DNA from: MFD01275-c22 sp963705885
GTDB taxonomy: Bacteria > Actinomycetota > Actinomycetes > JACCUZ01
Length of the DNA stretch: 64,000 bases
Direction of reading: 5' to 3'
NCBI GenBank assembly: GCA_963705885.1
Contig: OY970120.1
Coordinates: 2,046,001-2,110,000, forward strand
Shown: positions 1 through 8,402 of the stretch, in pieces
Layout: each line of letters opens with the position of its first letter
Numbering within the stretch: position 1 is the first letter of the stretch
The notes under the pieces: generated by a model
The model's input: the letters and a program-made list of their open reading frames with translations, nothing else
What the model was told of the DNA's origin: nothing
Database searches by the model: none
Program-made: the position numbers and the translations under genes

Positions 1-1
1 G

Positions 2-505
2 AGTGTCAAGACCCCGGTCAAGCTCACCCTGGGGTACACGCCGACCCACTACGGGCCGAACGCCGTCGACGAGGCCACCCAGTTCGCGGCGCAGCTCAAT
101 CAGACCGGCCTGTTCGACGTGACCACGGCGGACGCGGAGTGGGAGGAGTACCAGACCCTCTACAAGGAGGGCGCGTACGACCTGTTCATCCTCGGCTGGT
201 ACCCCGACCTCCTGGACGCCGACAACTACCTGACACCGTTCATCAGGGATGGCGGCTTCTACGCCAACAACTACTCGAACCAAGAGGTCAACAAGCTCCT
301 CAGCGAGGAGCTCGCGGAGACCGACACGGCTGCGCGCGAGGAGATCATCGGCCAGCTGCAGGACATCGTCGCGGAGGACGTCCCGCTGATCCCGTCCTGG
401 AACGGGGCCAATGTGGCCGTCGCCACGACGCAGATGGACGGGGTCCTGGAAACGCTGGACCCGACGTACATCTTCCGCTTCTGGGGCATCAGCAAGAACG
501 GCTAG
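2..505 (+). CDS. Peptide ABC transporter substrate-binding protein, C-terminal part
   Basis: This is the 3' end of an extracellular solute-binding protein of family 5 (DppA/OppA type); the gene begins before the window. The visible 167 residues start in frame at base 2, so the first internal GTG at 119 is not the true start. Features typical of the family C-terminus are the stretch around GWYPDLLDADNYLTPF, the YSNQEVNKLL segment, and the final FWGISKNG. It would bind oligopeptides or similar ligands outside the membrane and deliver them to the permeases encoded directly downstream. A strong hairpin follows the stop. The family assignment is firm; the ligand cannot be told from sequence. Confidence 0.93.
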   Translation, partial: SVKTPVKLTLGYTPTHYGPNAVDEATQFAAQLNQTGLFDVTTADAEWEEYQTLYKEGAYDLFILGWYPDLLDADNYLTPFIRDGGFYANNYSNQEVNKLLSEELAETDTAAREEIIGQLQDIVAEDVPLIPSWNGANVAVATTQMDGVLETLDPTYIFRFWGISKNG

Positions 506-510
506 CAACT

Positions 511-551
511 CGTGGGGGGAGGGCGCGCTTCGGGCGTGTCCTCCCCCCACG
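511..551. terminator. Strong hairpin between binding-protein and permease genes
   Basis: Six bases after the stop of the binding-protein gene lies a perfect 12-bp inverted repeat (CGTGGGGGGAGG at 511-522 and its complement at 540-551). The stem extends inward through six more pairs, including GU pairs, to a TTCGG loop at 529-533. There is no T-run. In binding-protein transporters such hairpins commonly stabilise the upstream message or stop part of the transcripts, so that the binding protein is made in excess over the permeases. That role is inferred here. Confidence 0.7.
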
Positions 552-591
552 GTTGCGCCGGACTGACGCGCCCCCCTCGGAAAGGCACCAG

Positions 592-1614
592 ATGAGCGCG
601 GGATCAGGATCGCTGCCTCGCTACATCGTCCAGAGGCTGCTGCTCGTCATCCCGATGATCTGGGTGCTGCTCACGGTGGTGTTCCTGCTGCTGCGCGTCG
701 CGCCCGGTGACCCGGTGTCCGCATCGGTCGGCGGCAGGCTGAGCGAGGCGGCCCTGGACGCACGACGGGCCAGTGCGGGCCTCGACCGCCCGGTGCTCGT
801 GCAGTACTTCGAGTACATCGGCGACGTCGCCCGGCTGAACTTCGGTCAGACGTTCTCCGACAACCGGCCGGTCCTCGACATCATCCGGGACAACGGCGGC
901 GCGACGCTGACCCTGACGCTCGGTGCCTTCATGTTCGCGCTCGCGATCGGCGTCCCACTCGGCGTGCTCGCCGGGCGCTACCGCGACACCGCTGCTGACG
1001 TGGTGATCCGGATCTTCGGTGTGGTCACCTATGCGGCGCCGATCTTCTGGACCGGCCTGCTGCTGATCATCGTGGTGGCGCCGCTGGGTTGGCCGACGTT
1101 CGACATCGCCTCCCCGGTCACGAAGTTCGAGATCCAACCGGTGACCCACATCATCCTGCTCGACACGCTGATCGCCGGAGACCTCGGCGCATTCGTCGAC
1201 GTGCTGCAGCACCACGCTCTGCCGTGCTTCGTCCTAGGGCTGCTGCTCAGCGGCGTGTTCATCCGGCTCATCCGGGTGAACCTGCTGCAGACGCTGCAGG
1301 GGGACTACGTGGAGGCGGCGAGGGCACGTGGCATCGCCGAGCGGCACGTCATCCGTCGACACGCGTTCCGAAACGCTCTGGTGCCGGTGATCACCGTGCT
1401 GGGCCTGCAGGTCGCGCTGACCCTCTCGGGCGCCGTGCTCACCGAGCGGACCTTCGACTGGCCGGGCCTGGGCGACGCGCTCATCGACTACCTGATCAGG
1501 CGGGACTACGTGGCGGTACAGGGCCTGGTCACCTTCTTCGCCGTCGTCGTCGTCCTCGTGAGCCTGCTCGTCGACATCATCAACGCCGTCATCGACCCCC
1601 GGGTGAGGTACTGA
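592..1614 (+). CDS. Peptide ABC transporter permease, DppB type
   Basis: This 340-residue inner-membrane permease is the first of the heteromeric pair. The N-terminus (RYIVQRLLLVIPMIWVLLTV) is the family's first membrane segment, followed by LRVAPGDPV, a large loop and about five more membrane segments. The EAA loop that contacts the ATPases is at residues 241-261 (EAARARGIAERH...FRN). ATG at 592 is chosen because the hydrophobic start of DppB proteins follows it directly; the frame is open further upstream but that part has no family resemblance. The stop overlaps the next ATG by one base (TGATG), so the two permeases are translationally coupled. Confidence 0.93.
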   Translation: MSAGSGSLPRYIVQRLLLVIPMIWVLLTVVFLLLRVAPGDPVSASVGGRLSEAALDARRASAGLDRPVLVQYFEYIGDVARLNFGQTFSDNRPVLDIIRDNGGATLTLTLGAFMFALAIGVPLGVLAGRYRDTAADVVIRIFGVVTYAAPIFWTGLLLIIVVAPLGWPTFDIASPVTKFEIQPVTHIILLDTLIAGDLGAFVDVLQHHALPCFVLGLLLSGVFIRLIRVNLLQTLQGDYVEAARARGIAERHVIRRHAFRNALVPVITVLGLQVALTLSGAVLTERTFDWPGLGDALIDYLIRRDYVAVQGLVTFFAVVVVLVSLLVDIINAVIDPRVRY

Positions 1615-2561
1615 TGTTCCGGGCAGTACTCGCACCGTTTCGCAACACCAGCGGGCTGGCCCGGTGGATTCTCGTCACCGGGCTGCTGATCACCGCGATG
1701 TTCGTGGTCCTTGCGATCTTCGCCCCCTGGATCGCGCCGTTCGGCTTCAACCAGCAGCTGGACGACGGCGTCAAGTTCGCGAAGATGGCCCCGCCGTCGG
1801 GCGAGCACTGGTTCGGGACCAGCGACCTGTTCCACGACGTCCTGTCCCGCGTCATCTGGGGCGCACGGACCGCCCTCCAGGTCGTCGCACTCTCCGTCAC
1901 CTTCTCCATGGTCATAGGTGTCCCGCTCGGCCTGCTCTCCGGGTTCATCGGTGGCTGGATGGACCGGATCCTGGTCTTCTTCATGGATGCGCTGTACGCC
2001 ATCCCCTCGCTGCTGCTGGCGATCGTCTTCTCGTTCCTGCTCCGCGGACCGCTCGGCGGCGGCGTCGTCGCTGCCGCCCTCTCGCTCACCGCGATCTACA
2101 TCCCGCAGTACTTCCGGGTGGTTCGCAACACCGCCGTGAGCGCGCGCGAGGCTGCGTACGTCGAGGCCGCGCGGGCGATCGGCGCCAGGAACGGCACGAT
2201 CATGGGGCGCTACCTGTTCGGCAACGTCGTCCAGTCCGTGCCGGTCATCGGCACGCTCAACGCCGCGGACGCGATCGGCACACTTGCCGCGCTGGGCTTC
2301 CTCGGCTTCGGGATCCAGCCCAACGAGGCATCGGAGTGGGGTTTCGACCTGGGCCGTGCGCTCGACGACTCGTCGGCGGGCATCTGGTGGACCGGCTTCT
2401 TCCCCGGCATGGCGATCGTGCTCCTGGTGACCGGCCTGACCCTGGTCGGGGAGGGCCTCAACGAGACGGTCAACCCGACCCTGCGCAAGCGCCGGCTGCG
2501 CAAGGTCGAGTTCCCGCCGAAGGATCCCACCACCGCGACCGTCGCGGGAGGGACCCGATGA
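1614..2561 (+). CDS. Peptide ABC transporter permease, DppC type
   Basis: This is the second permease of the transporter, 315 residues. It has the DppC-type N-terminal membrane segment around residues 18-42, then the conserved GEHWFGTSDLFHDVLSRVIWG region and five further membrane segments. The EAA loop is near residue 183 (YVEAARAIGARN). The C-terminus is a charged tail (LRKRRLRKVEFPPKD) slightly longer than usual. Start and stop overlap both neighbours (TGATG upstream, ATGA downstream), which places it firmly inside a single operon with the ATPases. Confidence 0.93.
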   Translation: MFRAVLAPFRNTSGLARWILVTGLLITAMFVVLAIFAPWIAPFGFNQQLDDGVKFAKMAPPSGEHWFGTSDLFHDVLSRVIWGARTALQVVALSVTFSMVIGVPLGLLSGFIGGWMDRILVFFMDALYAIPSLLLAIVFSFLLRGPLGGGVVAAALSLTAIYIPQYFRVVRNTAVSAREAAYVEAARAIGARNGTIMGRYLFGNVVQSVPVIGTLNAADAIGTLAALGFLGFGIQPNEASEWGFDLGRALDDSSAGIWWTGFFPGMAIVLLVTGLTLVGEGLNETVNPTLRKRRLRKVEFPPKDPTTATVAGGTR

Positions 2562-3634
2562 CCGACCTGTTCGACGGACCGGCGCCCACCGTCCCGGCGG
2601 GCGAACCCGTGATCGACGCGCGCGACGCGCGGATCTGGTACGGCACCGAACGTGGCCCGGTGAAGGCGGTCGACGGGGTCAGCTTCACGGTGCGGAAGGG
2701 CGAGATCCTCGGTCTGGTAGGCGAGTCCGGATGCGGCAAGTCGACGCTGGGCCGCGCGCTGCTCGGCCTCCTGCCTGCGGGGGCCAAGATGGACGGCCAG
2801 CTCCGCTTCCAGGGCGAGGACCTGCTCGCGATCCCGCAGAAGCAGATGTTCGCCAAGCGGGGGCCCGAGCTGGCGATGATCTTCCAGGAACCGCTGACCC
2901 GGCTCAACCCCTTGATGCGGATCTCCGAACACTTCGAGGAGACGCTGAAGACGCACGAGAAGGGGCTCGGCAAGGACGAGGTCGAACGCCGCTCGCTGGA
3001 GGTGCTGCAGATGATGGGCATCCCGCCGACGCGGTACCGCTCCTACCCGCACGAGTTCTCCGGTGGCATGCGGCAGCGGCTGATGATCGCGCTCGCGCTC
3101 GTGCTGCGGCCGTCGTTCGTCGTGGCCGACGAGCCGAGCACCTCTCTCGATGTTCTCGTCGAGGCGCAGATCATCCGGATCCTGCACGACCTGCGCCGCG
3201 ACTTCAACACCTCCCTGCTGCTGATCACGCACAACCTGGGCATCGTCGCCGAGGCTTGTGACCGGGTGGCGGTGATGTACGCCGGAGAGATCGTCGAGAT
3301 CGGGGATGCCCGCCAGGTGTTCGCCGAGCCCCAGCACCCCTACACCAGGGAGCTGCTGCGCTCGACGATCTCGCTGTCGACCACCGGCCTGAACTTCATC
3401 CCTGGTGCGCCACCGGACCTGGTGGACCCACCCTCCGGCTGCCATTTCCACCCGCGCTGCCCGGACGCCATGGAGGTGTGCGAGTCGCGGCACCCGGTGC
3501 AGCGCGAGATGCCCAACGGCACCCGCACCCAGTGCTGGGCGGCCGACCTGGCGAACGGCTTCGGGCGGGACCTGACGCCCGAGGAGAGGGCACCCTTGCC
3601 CCGGGAGGAGATCCCCGTTGCAGACGAAGCATGA
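2558..3634 (+). CDS. Peptide ABC transporter ATP-binding protein, DppD type
   Basis: This 358-residue ATPase powers the transporter on the cytoplasmic side. The Walker A motif GESGCGKST is at residues 55-63, the signature FSGGMRQR at about 167-174, and Walker B VVADEP at about 188-193 with the switch His in LLITHNLG. The C-terminal oligopeptide-transporter domain (HPYTRELL, then CHFHPRCPDAMEVC with its paired cysteines) is present. The usual ALDV after Walker B reads SLDV here, a mild change. The ATG overlaps the permease stop by 4 bases. Confidence 0.95.
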   Translation: MTDLFDGPAPTVPAGEPVIDARDARIWYGTERGPVKAVDGVSFTVRKGEILGLVGESGCGKSTLGRALLGLLPAGAKMDGQLRFQGEDLLAIPQKQMFAKRGPELAMIFQEPLTRLNPLMRISEHFEETLKTHEKGLGKDEVERRSLEVLQMMGIPPTRYRSYPHEFSGGMRQRLMIALALVLRPSFVVADEPSTSLDVLVEAQIIRILHDLRRDFNTSLLLITHNLGIVAEACDRVAVMYAGEIVEIGDARQVFAEPQHPYTRELLRSTISLSTTGLNFIPGAPPDLVDPPSGCHFHPRCPDAMEVCESRHPVQREMPNGTRTQCWAADLANGFGRDLTPEERAPLPREEIPVADEA

Positions 3635-4970
3635 CGCGAGCAGCGCCGAGACCGCCCTCGTGGACATCTCCGACCTCGAGGTGCACTACCAGCTCCGCGG
3701 CGGGACGATCGCCCGGCTGCTGGGCATGGACACCGGCACGGTCAAGGCCGTCGACGGGGTGAGCCTTTCGCTGCGGAAGGGGGAGGTGCTCGGCCTGGTC
3801 GGCGAGTCCGGCAGCGGCAAGACGACCCTGGGGCGTGCCGTGCTCGGGCTGGCCAAAGCCACCCGCGGGTCGATCACGTACCGCAAGGCACGCTCGGACG
3901 GGAAGTCGCACCAGCAGGTCGTCTCGAAGATGTCCGGCAGTGAGCTGCGTGAGCTGCGCACCGACCTGCAGATGGTCTTCCAGGACCCGCACGCCGCGCT
4001 GAACCCGTCGATGAACATCGAGACCGCGGTTGGTCACCCGCTGAAGATCCACGGCATCGCTTCCGGTGCGGACCGGCGCGAGCGCGTCGCCAGGGCCCTC
4101 GAGCGGGTGGGCCTGGCGCCGGCGGAGCAGTTCATGCGGAAGTACCCCTCCGACCTGTCCGGCGGCCAGAAGCAGCGCGCCGTGATCGCCCGCGCGATCA
4201 TCTTGGACCCGGAGGTCCTGGTCGCGGACGAACCGGTCTCGATGCTCGACATGAGCGTCCGCGCCAAGATCCTGCAGCTGATGCTCGACCTGAAGCAGGA
4301 CCTGGGCCTGAGCTACATCTACATCACCCACGACCTGGCCACCGCCAAGTTCTTCTGCGACCGGATCGCGATCATGTATCTCGGCAGGATCGTGGAGATC
4401 GGGCCGACCGACGAGATCTTCGCCGACCCCAAGCACCCTTACACCAAGGCGCTGCTCAAGGCCATCCCCGAGCCCGACCCCTACAAGACCGTCCCTCGTG
4501 ACCTGCCGCGGGGCGAGATTCCCGATGCCGCGAGACCGCCGCTGGGCTGCTCGTTCCACCCGCGCTGCCCCGAGGCGGTCGCTGAGTGCGGGTGGGAGTC
4601 ACGCGACCTTCGGAGCCTGCTCGAGGAGCACTGGACGCGTCGCAGCGCGTCGGACTACAAGGCCGAACAGGGCTTGGTCGGCGACCTGTCCAGGCTGGAC
4701 AAACCGCAGAAACAGGTGCGGCTCGGGTCGGGCGCCGACGCCTCGCGAGTCAAGGCTCTGCTGGACCGGGTCCGTGGTGAGAACCGGGCGGAGCCGCTGT
4801 GGAAGGGCGTCGAGGCCATCGTGGAGACCGATGGCGGCGTCGAGCTCGTCTTCCACAAGGGGTACGACCCGGAGCTGCGCCAGTCCGGCGGGGTTGAGGT
4901 CGCTTGCGTGCTCCACCCGGCACCCGTCACCCCGCAGCCGTCGCGCACCGAGGACCACCGCCGAACGTAG
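3618..4970 (+). CDS. Peptide ABC transporter ATP-binding protein, DppF type, with long C-terminal tail
   Basis: This is the second ATPase, 450 residues against about 330-350 in the family. A TTG start at 3618 is chosen because GGAGGAG lies at 3604-3610, seven bases upstream; it overlaps dppD by 17 bases. Walker A GESGSGKTT is at residues 62-70, the signature LSGGQKQR near 180-187, and Walker B VLVADEP near 200-206. The domain ending CSFHPRCPEAVAEC closes near residue 324. The remaining ~120 residues (330-450) form an extra tail with WKGVEAIVETDGGVELVFHKGY near 395-416, not part of the core ATPase fold. Its role is unknown. Confidence 0.93.
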   Translation: MQTKHDASSAETALVDISDLEVHYQLRGGTIARLLGMDTGTVKAVDGVSLSLRKGEVLGLVGESGSGKTTLGRAVLGLAKATRGSITYRKARSDGKSHQQVVSKMSGSELRELRTDLQMVFQDPHAALNPSMNIETAVGHPLKIHGIASGADRRERVARALERVGLAPAEQFMRKYPSDLSGGQKQRAVIARAIILDPEVLVADEPVSMLDMSVRAKILQLMLDLKQDLGLSYIYITHDLATAKFFCDRIAIMYLGRIVEIGPTDEIFADPKHPYTKALLKAIPEPDPYKTVPRDLPRGEIPDAARPPLGCSFHPRCPEAVAECGWESRDLRSLLEEHWTRRSASDYKAEQGLVGDLSRLDKPQKQVRLGSGADASRVKALLDRVRGENRAEPLWKGVEAIVETDGGVELVFHKGYDPELRQSGGVEVACVLHPAPVTPQPSRTEDHRRT

Positions 4971-4996
4971 CCGCCGCGGCAGCGCCCAGCCTGGGG

Positions 4997-5389
4997 ATGC
5001 GCATCGGCGATGCTGGTGCCGCGGGAGGCGCCGGGAGACGTCTCCGCGGAAACGTCGGGTCGGACGACGAGCGGCAGCTCAGCAACCTGGCGGTCACGCT
5101 CACCGCGCTAGTCGTGGGTCTGGCCGGCTGGATGCTCCTGACGCTGCTGGAGAGGTGGACGGACAGGGCACGATCGGTCTGGACCGTGACCGCAGCCGTC
5201 GTCTTCGCGGTGTCCCTGCTCGGCCCGCTCGGGGCGGTGACGGCCCGGGCGACCGCCGTCCTCATCGGGCTGCACGTCCTCGTCGCCGCGATCCTGATCG
5301 AGGGGCTGCTGCGCACCACACGTCGGGGACCAAGGTCCCGGCCGCGCCGTGCCCACCGACCCTCCTGGCGACCTGTGAGTCCCACCTAG
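4997..5389 (+). CDS. Small membrane protein resembling DUF6069, N-terminally shortened
   Basis: This 130-residue frame encodes three hydrophobic segments: about residues 27-47 (NLAVTLTALVVGLAGWMLLT), 59-75 (VTAAVVFAVSLLGPLGA) and 82-100 (TAVLIGLHVLVAAILIEGLL). The spacing and the ERWTDRARSVWTV loop resemble DUF6069 membrane proteins, but the first membrane segment of that family is missing. The N-terminal 25 residues look random and no clear ribosome site precedes ATG 4997. It may be a truncated remnant. The family call is from memory of the pattern and is moderate. Confidence 0.5.
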   Translation: MRIGDAGAAGGAGRRLRGNVGSDDERQLSNLAVTLTALVVGLAGWMLLTLLERWTDRARSVWTVTAAVVFAVSLLGPLGAVTARATAVLIGLHVLVAAILIEGLLRTTRRGPRSRPRRAHRPSWRPVSPT

Positions 5390-5399
5390 CGTCAGAGCC

Positions 5400-6257
5400 A
5401 TGAACAGGTCGGTGGTCGTGGGAGTCGACGGTTCCGACTGCTCGTGGGAGGCCGTGCGCTGGGCGGCGGCCGAGGCGGGTCGTCGCGGCGCGCCCCTGCA
5501 CCTGGTGCACGCCTGGGTCTGGCCGCTGTACGGCGTCGGGCTCGGCCCGGCGCCGGGTGCCCCGCCCGGGGCGGGGCTGCAGGCGCAGGCCGAGCGCGTC
5601 CTCACCGAGGGGGCCGATCTCGCGCGGGCGGAGTCACCAGGGCTCGTCGTCGAGACCAGCCTGGTGACCGGCGAGGCGTCGGTCAGGCTCGTCGACTGCT
5701 CCCGCGATGCGCAGCTGCTGGTCGTCGGGCACCGCGGGCTGGGTGGGTTCGCAGGCCTCCTGCTGGGGTCGGTCGGCGTCGCGGTCGCGGCCCATGCCGC
5801 GTGCCCGGTGGCCGTCGTCCGCGGCGAGGTCGGCGGCTCGGGACCCGTGGTCGTCGGCGTCGACGCGTCCGAGCGGTCACAGCACGTGCTGCAGGAGGCG
5901 ATCGTCGCTGCCGACCGTCTGGGCGCCGCCGTCCGTGCCGTCCACTGCGTCGAGATGCCGTTGCGCCAGCACCTGGCCCGCAGCTACCAGGACACGCTGG
6001 CAGAGGCCTCGCGGGAGGCGCGCGAACGCCTCGAGAAGCAGATCGTCGAGGCGCGGTCGGCGGCAGGCCTCGACGTCGCCGTGGACGTGCGGCTGGGCGA
6101 CCACCCGCCGGCCAAGGAGCTGGTCGAGGCCTCCGCCGATGCGCGGCTCGTCGTCGTCGGCTCCCGCGGTGCCGGCGGCCTCACCGGGATGCTCCTCGGC
6201 TCGACCGGGCACGCACTCATCCACCACTCCCGGTGCCCGGTCCTCGTCGTCCGCTGA
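5400..6257 (+). CDS. Universal stress protein with two Usp domains
   Basis: This 285-residue protein contains two tandem Usp folds, roughly residues 1-140 and 147-285. Each begins with the VVVGVDGS or VVVGVDAS strand and ends with the nucleotide-binding pattern (GHRGLGGFAGLLLGS in the first, GSRGAGGLTGMLLGS in the second) followed by CPVAVVR or CPVLVVR. Both therefore look able to bind ATP. Such proteins act in the cytoplasm in dormancy, hypoxia and stress responses in actinobacteria. The nearby STAS proteins suggest a stress-related neighbourhood, but the genes are not obviously co-transcribed. Confidence 0.93.
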   Translation: MNRSVVVGVDGSDCSWEAVRWAAAEAGRRGAPLHLVHAWVWPLYGVGLGPAPGAPPGAGLQAQAERVLTEGADLARAESPGLVVETSLVTGEASVRLVDCSRDAQLLVVGHRGLGGFAGLLLGSVGVAVAAHAACPVAVVRGEVGGSGPVVVGVDASERSQHVLQEAIVAADRLGAAVRAVHCVEMPLRQHLARSYQDTLAEASREARERLEKQIVEARSAAGLDVAVDVRLGDHPPAKELVEASADARLVVVGSRGAGGLTGMLLGSTGHALIHHSRCPVLVVR

Positions 6258-6290
6258 CCGGCGAGCTGCGCAGTGGTGCTCTCTGCCGAC

Positions 6291-6806
6291 CTACTGCTTC
6301 GCCGACCAGCGCACGACGCCGGAGTCGCAGGTGTCGGTCACCGCGCCGGCCGCATCGTGGTCGGTCCACTCGAGCTCCCATGTCCCCGCCAGCCGCGTCT
6401 TGGCGGAGGTGAGCCTGCCGGACAGGCGCCCCTGGACGTCGCTCGTGGTCCCGTCGTCGTTGCGAACGGTCACCGGGCCGAACGCGGTCCCGAACTTCCC
6501 CTTCCGCGTGACCGGCAGCGCTGTGTACTCGTCAGGCAGGAACGCCGTCGCGCCCGAGGTGCACGGCAGCTCGATCGCGGCCATCGCGCGCACGAGCTTG
6601 CGCCGGTTCGACGTCATGTCGACGACCACCGGGTAGCCCTGCGACGTCACGCCGCCGTACGTGTTCCCCACCGTCGCTGCCGCGGTCCGGGCGTCTGCCG
6701 GGCTCACCGCCGCGTCCGCCATCAGGGGCGTCCCGACGACCAGGGTGCCCCCCACGACACCGACGACCATCACGCGGAACCCACGAGACCTCACGTCGTG
6801 CGCCAT
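6291..6806 (-). CDS. Secreted protein of unknown function
   Basis: ATG at 6806 is preceded by AAGGGGG and opens a clear signal peptide: a basic start (MAHDVRSRGFR), a hydrophobic core and an ADAAVS cleavage region near residue 28. The mature part is about 143 residues with two cysteines (LPCTSG and DTCDSG) that could form a disulphide. It has a repeated beta-like pattern (GRLSGRLTSAKTRLAGTWELEWTDHD) and ends WSAKQ. I do not recognise a family. The frame stays open upstream to 7016 but that part lacks secretion features. Confidence 0.7.
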   Translation of the reverse strand: MAHDVRSRGFRVMVVGVVGGTLVVGTPLMADAAVSPADARTAAATVGNTYGGVTSQGYPVVVDMTSNRRKLVRAMAAIELPCTSGATAFLPDEYTALPVTRKGKFGTAFGPVTVRNDDGTTSDVQGRLSGRLTSAKTRLAGTWELEWTDHDAAGAVTDTCDSGVVRWSAKQ

Positions 6807-7210
6807 CGTCCGACCCCCTTCTGCTGCGCGGACCCGCGGCCCCGCAGCCGCGGGTCTCACGGCTCGACGGTAGGCCGGTGTCAGGACGCCGTCCATGACG
6901 GATTCGTAGGACATGTGCGTTGATCCAGGATGATCCCGGCGACCTGGCACATGTCGGTCACCGGGCGACGGACGCCGATCTTCCGCCGATCGGCTCGCCC
7001 GAGCTGCACTGCTCACCCTGCGGAATCCGTCGCTGAATGCTCAGGTTTGAGAAGGCCTCCTGCGGGAAACCCATGCGCGATCTACGGTTTCCGGCGGTAC
7101 GAAATCCGTCGTGGTGAGGGGTTCCGCGAGCCGGTTTCCGAGGTTACCCTCGGGGGGCGCCGAAGCAGCCGGCGGACGCCTCGTGACCATCGTGTGCACC
7201 AGGAGTGACG
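6807..7210. other. 404-bp divergent intergenic region
   Basis: This region separates the leftward secreted-protein gene from the rightward STAS gene and must hold both promoters. Open frames within it have no family resemblance or ribosome sites. The only element I can point to is the GTTTGA-N13-GGGAAA sequence at 7045-7069. Confidence 0.6.
7045..7069 (+). promoter_or_regulatory. Candidate SigB/SigF-type promoter upstream of STAS gene
   Basis: GTTTGA at 7045-7050 and GGGAAA at 7064-7069 are separated by 13 bases, which fits the general stress sigma factor pattern (GTTT, 12-16 bases, GGGWAW). It points toward the STAS gene at 7211, with a leader of about 140 bases. STAS anti-anti-sigma genes are often under such sigma factors, but a match this short occurs by chance fairly often. 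Confidence 0.35.
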
Positions 7211-7597
7211 ATGATCAGCCTGCTCGACCCCCGTCAAGTCGGTCCCCACACCGTGGTCGGCGTGACCGGCGAGATCGACGTCGCGAGCGCCCCGGCCCTG
7301 CGCGACACCCTCCTCGGCCTGCTCAACCGAGGCGCCGACAGCCTCGTCGTTGACCTGCGCGGCGTGACCTTCATCGACTCGACCGGTGTCGGGAGCCTGC
7401 TGCGGGTCCATCACCGGCAGAGCCTGCTCGGCGGCTCGGTGCACTTCGTCGCCGACCAGCCCGGGGTCCTGCGGGTCCTCGACCTCATGCAGCTGCGCCG
7501 CCGCCTGCACGTGACGCCGACGGTCGCCGCGGTCGGTCGGTGCTGCCCCACGGCCACCGCGCCGGACCTCGATCGCTCGCGTCTCGCCTCCCGCTGA
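7211..7597 (+). CDS. STAS-domain anti-sigma factor antagonist
   Basis: This 128-residue protein is one STAS domain (residues ~10-105) plus a short basic tail. It holds VTGEIDVASAPALRD and the phosphorylation loop FIDSTGVGSLL, where the Thr after Asp-Ser is the expected acceptor for an anti-sigma kinase. It should bind and release an RsbW-like anti-sigma factor when unphosphorylated. ATG 7211 is preferred over GTG 7205 because AGGAG lies at 7201-7205. No anti-sigma kinase gene lies nearby in the window. Confidence 0.88.
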   Translation: MISLLDPRQVGPHTVVGVTGEIDVASAPALRDTLLGLLNRGADSLVVDLRGVTFIDSTGVGSLLRVHHRQSLLGGSVHFVADQPGVLRVLDLMQLRRRLHVTPTVAAVGRCCPTATAPDLDRSRLASR

Positions 7598-7763
7598 CGC
7601 AGACCCCGATCCGCCGGAATCACCCATGACCTCGGCCGGTCGCGCCCGGATGCGTAGCGTGACCGCGTCGTGCCCGGAACCTCCTGACTTCGTCGATCAG
7701 CCACGTAGAGTCACCGCTGACCCCTACCCTGATCCGGGGTTGTCGGCGTCGGGAGGGGCAGTG

Positions 7764-8402
7764 ATGGACACGCGGGACGAGTCACGGGCGGGGGCGCGGC
7801 ACGAGCCCGACCTGGTGGTCACCGATGCCCCGACGGCTCTGGCGCCCGACCGGCCGACCCTGCACGACGAGGGGCACGTGCTCGTACGCCGTGATGCGGA
7901 CGACGACCCGCCGCGTGCGCCCAGCGTCCGCCTGGCGGTCCTGCTCGGCCTCGGTGTCGCCCTGGTCCTGGTGGCGACCGTCGCGCTCGCGTTCTGGACC
8001 AGCGGCGGCGACGACGTGACGGCCGGGACGACGACCCCCTCCGCCGCGGGGTCGGACGTCCCGGCGGCGCTGGGGATGTCCGTCGACGTGCCGGCTCGCG
8101 TCGTCGCGGGCGAGGAGGCGTCGCTCACCGTGCGGTGGTCGGACGGTACGGGCATCTTCAGCGGCACGAGCGAGGAGTGGGGCGACGGCATCGGCACCAG
8201 CTCGCTGAGCCAGGGTCGCTGCGAGCCCGGCGCGCCGCCGGCGGAGGTCGTGGGCGGCACCTACGCGGTCCCGCACACGTGGAGCGAGCCGGGCACCTAC
8301 ACCGTGGTGCTGGGCGTCGCCACCTACGTCTGCGACGACGGGTCGGCCGTGGAGGAGCAGGTCACCGAGCCGGTCACGGTCGAGGTGCTCCCGGCCGGCT
8401 AG
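7764..8402 (+). CDS. Membrane-anchored protein with PKD-like extracellular domain
   Basis: This 212-residue protein has an acidic cytoplasmic N-terminus (~50 residues), one membrane segment (LAVLLGLGVALVLVATVALAFW) and an extracellular part. The latter has a low-complexity linker (TAGTTTPSAAGSD) and a beta-sandwich-like domain ending in TYAVPHTWSEPGTYTVVLGV, the pattern of PKD-type folds. Two cysteines (RCEPG, YVCDDG) may pair. GGGAGGGG upstream supports ATG 7764. No specific function can be assigned. Its 3' end overlaps the convergent STAS gene by 29 bases. Confidence 0.7.
   Translation: MDTRDESRAGARHEPDLVVTDAPTALAPDRPTLHDEGHVLVRRDADDDPPRAPSVRLAVLLGLGVALVLVATVALAFWTSGGDDVTAGTTTPSAAGSDVPAALGMSVDVPARVVAGEEASLTVRWSDGTGIFSGTSEEWGDGIGTSSLSQGRCEPGAPPAEVVGGTYAVPHTWSEPGTYTVVLGVATYVCDDGSAVEEQVTEPVTVEVLPAG

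Noticed and set aside
6930..7208. A 92-codon plus-strand frame in the intergenic region
   Set aside because: It has no ribosome site, odd composition and overlaps the promoter area of the STAS gene.
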